11,321 nt of DNA, from positions 1 to 11,321 of the forward strand of contig JAGHDS010000144.1 in NCBI GenBank assembly GCA_021159845.1, written 5' to 3'. Positions 6,220-11,321 of the stretch are shown here, piece after piece. The first letter of the stretch is position 1. Each line of letters begins with the position of its first letter. The translations under genes and the position numbers were made by a program. The DNA comes from Anaerolineae bacterium (lineage in GTDB: Bacteria > Chloroflexota > Anaerolineae > DUEN01). The notes below the pieces were generated by a model. That model was not told the DNA's origin, made no database searches, and was given only the letters and a program-made list of their open reading frames with translations.

Positions 6220-7229
6220 GCCACACCTCCCCGGGCTAGTGAAACGACCTGACCTGTCTTGGCCGACTGCATGGCAGCCAGGCCCGCTTCCAGCGCCTTC
6301 AGTGCATCCTCCGGGGTTACCCGTAACGGGGTGCCGTGGAGGATATGGTCGACCCAGTGGCGGAGCTCGATCAGGTATGGGCTTTCGGCCAGCGGGCTTT
6401 CGGGAAGCGCCACGCCGCCGCGTCCTCCCTCCGTGACCCAGCGCTCGATCTGGATGGGGGCGCTTTCCCGGCTATCCGCCCGTAGCAGCCCGCCGTCCCC
6501 TGCGATCTCCACGCTGGTGCGGAACCCACCTGGGTGGGACCATGAGGCCTCCAGATGAGCGATCGCGCCGGAGGCCATCCGCATGGTCACCAGGGCGTAG
6601 TCGCGCTCCATCTGCGTGCGACCTGTCAGGCTATGCGCGTAGACGCGCAGGATGTCCCCACAGTACCAGCGCAGCGTGTCAATATCGTGTAGCATGAGGT
6701 CGAGGATGACGCCGCCGCTGGCCTCCGGGTCGGCATACCAGTTCTTCACTCCCGTCCGCGGGAAGGGGCCGACCCGGCTAAAGCGCAGTATGGCGGGCTT
6801 GCCAATAGCGCCCTGGTCGATCGCCTCCTTGATACGCTCGTAGTCGGGGAAGAATCGCACGACATGGCCGATCATCAGTGCCACGCCAGCCTTCTCGCAT
6901 GATTCTATAGCCCGTTGCCCATCCTCGAGATAGCGGGCCAGCGGCTTTTCGCAGAAGACGTGCTTCCCCGCCTGGGCTGCCGCCGTGATCAGGGGCACAT
7001 GGGTGGGGGTAGGTGTGGCGATCACCACCGCGTCGATCTTGGGATCGGCCAGCAGATCCTCGGCCGAGTCGTATCTTTGGATCCCGAGGGCGCTGGCCAG
7101 CGGATCTGCCTCGCTGGCGGGGAGGGCGGTGATCCCTATCAGTTGAACCTCAGGTATTTGGGCCAGGAATTGGGCGTGGATGGAACCCATTGTCCCCGCG
7201 CCCAGTACACCGACTTTTAGCATATACAT
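6216..7229 (-). CDS. Gfo/Idh/MocA family oxidoreductase C (inositol/sugar dehydrogenase-like)
   Basis: The 337-residue protein is a canonical member. GAGTMGSIHA (10-19) is the dinucleotide loop, ATPTPTHVPL (71-80) the next conserved segment, CEKPLA (93-98) carries Lys95, and SGGVILDLMLHDIDTLRW (171-188) gives Asp177, His181 and Asp184. The H-D-I-D-x-x-R-W pattern is common in myo-inositol 2-dehydrogenase-like members, but the substrate cannot be fixed from this. Two in-frame ATGs (codons 1 and 3) are possible starts; AAGGCGGG lies just upstream and fits either. An 86-bp gap with an operator-like inverted repeat separates it from the isomerase gene, so it may have its own promoter. Its stop overlaps the start of oxidoreductase B, suggesting equimolar production and perhaps consecutive steps. 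Cytoplasmic by lack of a signal sequence. Confidence 0.94.
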   Translation of the reverse strand: MYMLKVGVLGAGTMGSIHAQFLAQIPEVQLIGITALPASEADPLASALGIQRYDSAEDLLADPKIDAVVIATPTPTHVPLITAAAQAGKHVFCEKPLARYLEDGQRAIESCEKAGVALMIGHVVRFFPDYERIKEAIDQGAIGKPAILRFSRVGPFPRTGVKNWYADPEASGGVILDLMLHDIDTLRWYCGDILRVYAHSLTGRTQMERDYALVTMRMASGAIAHLEASWSHPGGFRTSVEIAGDGGLLRADSRESAPIQIERWVTEGGRGGVALPESPLAESPYLIELRHWVDHILHGTPLRVTPEDALKALEAGLAAMQSAKTGQVVSLARGGVA

Positions 7230-7263
7230 CCCGCCTTTCTGTGTCTATAAGGATTTTCTGGGA

Positions 7264-7300
7264 GTCATTGCATGACTATAAGAATATATAGTTTGCATGA
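7264..7300. promoter_or_regulatory. Operator-like AT-rich inverted repeat upstream of oxidoreductase C
   Basis: ACTATA (7275-7280) and TATAGT (7287-7292) form an inverted repeat with a six-base centre. TGCATGA occurs on both sides (7269-7275 and 7294-7300), 25 bp apart, and GTCA (7264-7267) mirrors TGAC (7273-7276). On the minus strand the region offers -10-like hexamers such as TATATT, with no convincing -35. The gap is clearly more AT-rich than the genes around it. Its position fits a regulator-controlled promoter for the C-B pair. Confidence 0.4.
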
Positions 7301-7315
7301 CGAAAAAATCATACA

Positions 7316-8122
7316 TCACGCTTGTTTCCAATAGTCACGCATACGAGCGATGCTCTCGGGCAAGGTTTTGTCTGGGTTGCCTGGGATGCCGCATTCCAGG
7401 GTCATCCATCCATTGAAGCCGCTTTGTTTCAGGGCACGTAAGCCTGCGTTGAAATCGATGTGGCCGTAGCCTGGCAGAAGACGGTTGGAGTCGGCCAGGT
7501 GTACGTGCCCAATGCGGGAGCTCACGGACTGGATGGCGGCCGGGATGTCAGTCTCCTCGATGTTCATATGGAAGAAGTCGGCCAATACCCGGACGCGTCG
7601 GTGCCCGACCTTCTGACCGATGCGGGCCGCGTGGGATAGCGTTCGCAGAAAGCGGGTTTCGTATCGGTTTAGGGGCTCCAGGAAAATAGCGGCATCCAGG
7701 TCGGCCGTCTCGGCGATGATCTCCTGTAGTGTGATGACCAGCAGCTGCTCGATGAGGTCATCCTCTGATCCGAGCGGCGAGAGGTCGGGAAGCCGGCTGG
7801 GTGGGCGGATGGGGACGCAAACGACCCCGGTCGCGCCCAACTCCTCAGCCAGTTGGAGCAGGCGTATCATGTTTGCCTTTCGCTCTGCGCGCTCCGCTGG
7901 GTCCGGAGTGATGAGATCGTCGGCTCGCGTGGTGCAAATGCTGCTCACCGGCAACCCGCTATTCCTGATGGCGGACTGTATCTCCTCCAGGTGTTCGAAG
8001 ATCGAGCCGGAGAAGCCCCCGACGGCCAGTTCAACGCCGGCAAAGCTGTATTGAGCGGCTTTCTGGAACCGTTCCTCCAGCGTTTGGCCGCTCAGCATGG
8101 TGTGCTGGATCGCCAGTTTCAC
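7316..8122 (-). CDS. Sugar phosphate isomerase/epimerase-like TIM-barrel protein (AP endonuclease 2 family)
   Basis: The 268-residue protein matches xylose-isomerase-like TIM barrels (IolE, IolI, hydroxypyruvate isomerase, tagatose 3-epimerase, YcjR). Expected divalent-metal ligands are all visible: Glu149 in FLEPLNRYE (147-155), Asp182 in ADFFHMNIEE (181-190), His208 in GHVHLADSNR (205-214) and Glu243 in MTLECG (240-245). His185 and the GYGHIDF segment (218-224) are also typical. Such enzymes isomerise or epimerise sugars, keto-sugars or inosose derivatives through an enediol. The start is a GTG with GAGGAGAGGTG just upstream. It begins 24 bp after oxidoreductase D, so the two probably share a transcript; a dehydrogenase next to this fold is the arrangement of known keto-glycoside and inositol pathways. 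The fold is sure; the substrate is not. Confidence 0.92.
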   Translation of the reverse strand: MKLAIQHTMLSGQTLEERFQKAAQYSFAGVELAVGGFSGSIFEHLEEIQSAIRNSGLPVSSICTTRADDLITPDPAERAERKANMIRLLQLAEELGATGVVCVPIRPPSRLPDLSPLGSEDDLIEQLLVITLQEIIAETADLDAAIFLEPLNRYETRFLRTLSHAARIGQKVGHRRVRVLADFFHMNIEETDIPAAIQSVSSRIGHVHLADSNRLLPGYGHIDFNAGLRALKQSGFNGWMTLECGIPGNPDKTLPESIARMRDYWKQA

Positions 8123-8146
8123 TTCACCTCTCCTCGGAGCGTGCGA

Positions 8147-9172
8147 TCACTCGCCCAGCTCGCTCAGGTCAACAGGGCGCCTCCGTCGGCTCGATTCGTA
8201 TGCCGCCATGACGATGGCCAGATTATGTCGGGCCGCGCGGCCGTCCAGTTGCGGCGATCTCCCCTGCTCCAGGGCTGAGATGAAATCAGAGAAAAGCCCC
8301 GTGAACGAGCTCTTGAAATCTCGCCCACCTGTGTCTTGAGGCTCCCATTCCCCCTTCTCATTCTCGAATATCTCCAGCCCTCCTCGGGTGATGCGCAGAC
8401 TGCCTGCTGTGCCGTGTACCTCGGAGACGGGTTGCCCCCCGCCGCGGATGGCCCAGCTCACCTGCACGGAGGTCACACCGTTGTTTTCGTGCTCCAACAT
8501 CACGACGGCCAGGTCATCTACGTCCTGGTGTTGGACGTAGGTCCCCACGTGGGCGTACACGGATTTCACCGGCGATTGCATCATCGCCTCGGCCACATAC
8601 ATGTTATGGTAGCCGTTGTCGATCAGGGCACCGCCGCCAGATCGCGCTCCCTTCGCTCGCCAGTCTGGGTCGAACCCGGCTGCACCTCGATAGTGACCTC
8701 CGCCTAGCCCCTCGCTACGGATGAAGAACGGATCCCCGATTTTTCCCTCACCGATGAGTTGAAAAGCCGAGATGTTATAGGGGAGGTAGCGATAGTTGTG
8801 GATGATGCCCAGGTGAACCCCCGCCTGTCTGACCGCCGCCAGGATCCGATCCGCCGATTCCAGACTGGTGGTCAACGGCTTCTCGGTGAGGATATGTCGC
8901 CCGGCCTGGGCACAAGCGATCGTCACCTCTTCGTGCAGGAAGTGGGGAAGCGCCAGGTCAACGAAGTCCGGCTGTTCCCTATCGAGTAGGTCGTGATAGT
9001 CCCCATACCGGGACTCTTCCGGGATGCCCAGAGCGTCCCCGATCAGCGCTCGCCTTTCCGGTGTGGGATCGGCCAGCGCGACGACCTGGACGCGGTCCTG
9101 TAGGGCCTGGAAGGCCTTCAAGTGTCCCTCTTCTACGATGCGCCCACAACCGATGATCGCCGCAGTTAACAT
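8147..9172 (-). CDS. Gfo/Idh/MocA family oxidoreductase D, with altered H-x-x-D motif
   Basis: I place the start at the ATG at 9172 (341 residues) because GGGAG lies 11 bases before it and the first strand then begins two or three residues in, as usual for the family. An in-frame ATG at 9190 adds MGDNKL but has no ribosome binding site. From the chosen start, AIIGCGRIVEEGH (5-17) is the NAD(P) loop, TEKPL (96-100) has Lys98, and GGGALIDNGYHNMYVAEA (179-196) has Asp185 and His189. The Asp usually found three residues after the His is Tyr192 here. A glycine-rich insertion, GLGGGHYRGAAGF (155-167), precedes the active-site helix and may shape substrate binding. The gene ends 24 bp before the isomerase gene, suggesting a functional pair. 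Cytoplasmic; substrate unknown. Confidence 0.92.
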   Translation of the reverse strand: MLTAAIIGCGRIVEEGHLKAFQALQDRVQVVALADPTPERRALIGDALGIPEESRYGDYHDLLDREQPDFVDLALPHFLHEEVTIACAQAGRHILTEKPLTTSLESADRILAAVRQAGVHLGIIHNYRYLPYNISAFQLIGEGKIGDPFFIRSEGLGGGHYRGAAGFDPDWRAKGARSGGGALIDNGYHNMYVAEAMMQSPVKSVYAHVGTYVQHQDVDDLAVVMLEHENNGVTSVQVSWAIRGGGQPVSEVHGTAGSLRITRGGLEIFENEKGEWEPQDTGGRDFKSSFTGLFSDFISALEQGRSPQLDGRAARHNLAIVMAAYESSRRRRPVDLSELGE

Positions 9173-9183
9173 GAGTTTGTTAT

Positions 9184-9188
9184 CTCCC
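9184..9188 (-). promoter_or_regulatory. Ribosome binding site that favours the 9172 start of oxidoreductase D
   Basis: The minus strand reads GGGAG eleven bases before the ATG at 9172. This signal lies just inside the longer reading from the ATG at 9190, and nothing comparable precedes that ATG. Confidence 0.5.
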
Positions 9189-9302
9189 ATAGCGTTTGGT
9201 TTTTGTGGCCCGCGTTGAGGTGGGGAGTTACCTGTCGTCCCCTCGTCCGCGAAGGAAACTCAACTCGAATCAAGGATATGGTCCCCCGGTTGCCATGTTG
9301 TA

Positions 9303-9325
9303 GGGGCACGGCGACGCCGTGCCCC
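9303..9325. repeat. REP-like perfect hairpin GGGGCACGGC-GAC-GCCGTGCCCC
   Basis: Ten-base arms (9303-9312 and 9316-9325) pair perfectly around a three-base loop, preceded by TGTA. The hairpin lies in the 224-bp gap between oxidoreductases E and D, 71 bp past the stop of E. There is no T-run on either side, so it is not a classic intrinsic terminator. The form, a short flank plus a GC-rich perfect stem, is that of repetitive extragenic palindromes. It could partly separate expression of E from D. I see nothing else clear in this gap apart from the oxidoreductase D leader. Confidence 0.6.
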
Positions 9326-9396
9326 GGCTTGGATCTAGCATCTGGGCCTGTCGCTGTTGCAGAGGTACGCTGGTGTATACTGCCGTTTTATGTCTT

Positions 9397-10566
9397 TTAC
9401 GAGAGCCTCTCCACTTCCACCCACTGCCCGGCCTCGGCCGACTTGAGCACCGCGTCGACCACGGCGTCCGTCTGCGCGCCGCTGAGGAAGTCGGAGTCCG
9501 GCTGTTCTCCCTTATCCAGCGCATAGAGGAAGTCCACGATGGCATGGATGAAGGTGTGCTCATAGCCGATGGGGTGTCCGGGTGGCCACCAGTGGTCGAT
9601 GAAATCGTGATCCCCGGCGTTGGTGCACTGGATGACGGACCATCCCTGTCGGTCTGTGGGTTGGGTGCCGTCAAAGTACTCCAGCTCATTCATGCGTTCG
9701 AAGTTGAATGCGATGGAGCCCTTGGAGCCGTAGATCTCGAAGTGGTTGTAGTTCCTGCGTCCCAGGGCGAACCGGGTGGCCTCGAAGGTGGCCATGACGC
9801 CGTTCTCCACCTCGGCTATGATCGCCGCCGCGTCGTCCACCGTTACCTCACCCATGCCGCCGCCGGCTGATGAGCCCCAGGCTCCCATGTCCTCTGCTGG
9901 CAACGGCCGTTGCTTGATGAACGTTCGCGTCATGGCGGTGACGCGGACCGGCTCACCGACGAGATAGCGGCACAGGTCGATGTTGTGAGATCCGATGTCG
10001 CCCAGAGCGCCCGCGCCGGCGACCTCTTTGCGTAGCCGCCAGACCAGAGGGAATTCCGGATCGACGATCCAGTCCTGGAGATAGGCACCACGGTAGTGGC
10101 GGATCTCACCCAGGACGCCCGCCTCAATCAATTTCTTAGCCAGGCGAATGGCGGGGACTCTGCGGTAATTGTAGTTGCACAGTGTGATGATGCCCGCTTC
10201 CTTGGCGGCCTGGACCATCGCCTTAGCCTCCTCCAGTGAGTTGGCCAGGGGCTTCTCGCTGATGACGTGCTTCCCGGCCTTGGCAGCGGCGATGGCGATC
10301 TCCGCATGGGTGTTGCCCGGTGATGCGATGTCGATCACGTCGATGTCGTCCCGCTCGACGACCTCGTGCCAGTCGGTCGCGATCTCCTCCCAGCCGAATT
10401 GATCCGCAACGGCCTTGACGGCATCGCGATTACGCCCGACCAGCACTTTCATCACGGGCTTGACGGGTAGTTCAGGGAAGAACACCGGCGCCTGGCGGAA
10501 CGCGTTGGAGTGCGCACGTCCCATGAACTTGTAGCCAATCAGTGCTACGTTGACCGTTTTCGTCAT
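9397..10566 (-). CDS. Gfo/Idh/MocA family oxidoreductase E (long, levoglucosan-dehydrogenase-like subgroup)
   Basis: The 389-residue protein is the longest of the five dehydrogenases here. ALIGYKFMGRAHSNAF (8-23) is the nucleotide loop, with Lys13 at the second glycine position; the FMGRAHSNA form is typical of one subgroup. SEKPLA (103-108) carries Lys105, and GAGALGDIGSHNIDLCRYL (184-202) gives Asp190, His194 and Asp197. NHFEIYGSKGSIAF and a later GYEHTFIHAIVDFL segment fit the roughly 390-residue subgroup that includes levoglucosan dehydrogenase, which oxidises C3 of an anhydrosugar; that link is by resemblance and is not proof of substrate. The ATG is supported by AGGAGGT seven bases upstream. 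It follows the glycoside hydrolase-like gene by 72 bp on the same strand. No signal peptide, so cytoplasmic. Confidence 0.94.
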   Translation of the reverse strand: MTKTVNVALIGYKFMGRAHSNAFRQAPVFFPELPVKPVMKVLVGRNRDAVKAVADQFGWEEIATDWHEVVERDDIDVIDIASPGNTHAEIAIAAAKAGKHVISEKPLANSLEEAKAMVQAAKEAGIITLCNYNYRRVPAIRLAKKLIEAGVLGEIRHYRGAYLQDWIVDPEFPLVWRLRKEVAGAGALGDIGSHNIDLCRYLVGEPVRVTAMTRTFIKQRPLPAEDMGAWGSSAGGGMGEVTVDDAAAIIAEVENGVMATFEATRFALGRRNYNHFEIYGSKGSIAFNFERMNELEYFDGTQPTDRQGWSVIQCTNAGDHDFIDHWWPPGHPIGYEHTFIHAIVDFLYALDKGEQPDSDFLSGAQTDAVVDAVLKSAEAGQWVEVERLS

Positions 10567-10594
10567 GGTTGTTACCTCCTGATCTCATGGTATA

Positions 10595-10636
10595 GGATAC
10601 GGGATGCAGGGTGCAAGATACAGGATCCAGGATGCA
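10595..10636. repeat. Degenerate tandem heptamer array, consensus GGATGCA
   Basis: Six heptamers run head to tail: GGATACG, GGATGCA, GGGTGCA, AGATACA, GGATCCA, GGATGCA (10595 to 10636). GGATGCAGG recurs exactly at 10602-10610 and 10630-10638. The array fills most of the 72-bp gap, starting two bases after the stop codon of the glycoside hydrolase-like gene and ending 14 bases before the ribosome binding site of oxidoreductase E. It is non-coding. Seven-base periodicity suggests growth by replication slippage or a dispersed repeat family. Confidence 0.7.
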
Positions 10637-10638
10637 GG

Positions 10639-11321
10639 TTATATTCGCCGGATCCGCAGGTGGGCGGCCTCAAAGCCGAACGGAACGAAGATGTAGTCGT
10701 CCGTCCACTGGCTGAGGTCCACGAAATCGCCGGGGCCGGTCCATACGGCATCCCCGCCCTTTCGATGAAGCGGCCCCAGCAGATTCCGCAGGCTGGTGAC
10801 CAGCCGGATCTCAATCTGATTTTCACCCGGTCGTAGGCAGCCGGTTATGTCTGCCTCATAGGGGGGCAACAGGATGGTCGCGGCCTGCTGCCCGTTAACC
10901 CACACGTCGGCTACGATGGCGTGCAGCCCGTCCAATTGTAACACAACTTGCTGCCCGGGGTCATTGATCGTTACCGTCTGGCTCAGGCTGAGCGTGCCGG
11001 CGAAGAATGGGTATCCCTGCGAGTTCAAATCACGGCTGCTTCCTCCCTGGGCCTCTTCGACCAGCGAGAACTCGGGTGCGTACCGATCGAAGTCCATCCC
11101 CTCGACGTTGTATCTCTCCGGGCCGATGCGACAGGCGTTCACGCCGAAGTCTCCTATCAGGTAGATGTCTTCTAACTCGGTATCCTCGGCCACAACGCCT
11201 GATAGCTCGATGAAGTTTTCCCCTATTCGGACGTATGGCTGAATGTGAACGCGTTGGAAGCTGATATCCCTCCAATGCCCGATGTCGGTATATGGCACCG
11301 GGTGATCATTGATCGTTATCC
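10639..11321 (-). CDS. C-terminal part of a large glycoside hydrolase-like protein (beta-sandwich sugar-binding domains), 5' end outside window
   Basis: The frame is open from the right edge to a TAA at 10639-10641, giving 226 complete codons. It continues upstream of a GTG at 11298 (reading ITINDHP before it), so that GTG is not the start. The visible part looks like the end of one jelly-roll domain (VRIGENFIELSGVV, then DIYLIGDFGV) followed by a second galactose-binding-like domain (GYPFFAGTLSLSQTV, VADVWVNGQQAA, ITGCLRPGENQIEIRLV). The pattern of W-V-N-G followed by L-x-x-G-x-N is that of the sugar-binding domains of GH2- and GH106-like enzymes. The tail SLRNLLGPLHRKGG and FVPFGF recurs, as I recall, at the end of large bacterial glycosidases. 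No catalytic residues are in view, so the family and substrate stay open. It is upstream of oxidoreductase E and probably in the same operon. Confidence 0.75.
   Translation of the reverse strand, partial: ITINDHPVPYTDIGHWRDISFQRVHIQPYVRIGENFIELSGVVAEDTELEDIYLIGDFGVNACRIGPERYNVEGMDFDRYAPEFSLVEEAQGGSSRDLNSQGYPFFAGTLSLSQTVTINDPGQQVVLQLDGLHAIVADVWVNGQQAATILLPPYEADITGCLRPGENQIEIRLVTSLRNLLGPLHRKGGDAVWTGPGDFVDLSQWTDDYIFVPFGFEAAHLRIRRI

Noticed and set aside
7295..7321. T-run with a small stem at the isomerase stop as an intrinsic terminator
   Set aside because: The stem needs two G-U pairs, overlaps the stop codon, and the T-run lies in the loop instead of after the stem.
10591..10640. CRISPR-like repeats
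   Set aside because: Units are contiguous degenerate heptamers without spacers and there is no cas gene.
11296..11298. GTG as start codon of the rightmost gene
   Set aside because: The frame remains open upstream to the window edge with sensible protein sequence, so the gene is cut by the window and this GTG is internal.
1..11321. Mobile element or recent horizontal transfer
   Set aside because: No transposase, integrase, tRNA target or sharp composition change was found; the AT-rich gap at 7230-7315 is too short to be informative.

Overview
The window looks like a chromosomal segment of a GC-rich bacterium (about 60% G+C by eye) with strong Shine-Dalgarno signals, some GTG starts and short intergenic repeats. 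The dense set of Gfo/Idh/MocA oxidoreductases beside glycoside hydrolases, together with these intergenic repeats, suggests Chloroflexota (for example Anaerolineae-like), but no marker gene is present and this assignment is an inference. There is no rRNA, tRNA, CRISPR array, transposase or phage gene.

Layout, left to right: a partial multi-pass membrane protein running off the left edge (minus, 1-664); a 328-bp gap holding an unusual 90-bp palindrome built of eight phased heptamers; a minus-strand pair made of an intracellular GH20-type hexosaminidase (4139-2112) followed by Gfo/Idh/MocA oxidoreductase A (2078-993); a divergent 81-bp promoter region; the only plus-strand gene, a GalU-like nucleotidyltransferase (4221-5114), ending in a strong hairpin; then a long minus-strand series. 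In transcription order that series is: the 3' end of a large glycoside hydrolase-like protein (from 11321 to 10639), oxidoreductase E (10566-9397), oxidoreductase D (9172-8147), a TIM-barrel sugar isomerase/epimerase (8122-7316), oxidoreductase C (7229-6216) and oxidoreductase B (6219-5230, overlapping C by 4 bp).

Five divergent Gfo/Idh/MocA paralogues, all keeping the catalytic Lys of the EKP motif and the Asp/His pair, sit with one AP-endonuclease-2-type isomerase and two glycoside hydrolase-like genes in about 10 kb. None of the complete soluble enzymes shows a signal peptide, so the chemistry is probably cytoplasmic, on imported oligosaccharides or glycosides. The most attractive reading is a catabolic locus that oxidises sugars or glycosides at a ring carbon (as in 3-keto-glycoside pathways such as E. 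coli YcjS/YcjR), optionally inverts stereochemistry with the isomerase, and cleaves with the hydrolases. Substrates cannot be read from the sequence. No transporter or regulator is visible; they may lie outside the window.

The gaps carry three different repeat types (phased CGCTGAT palindrome, tandem GGATGCA heptamers, a GGGGCACGGC hairpin) and an operator-like AT-rich inverted repeat before gene C.
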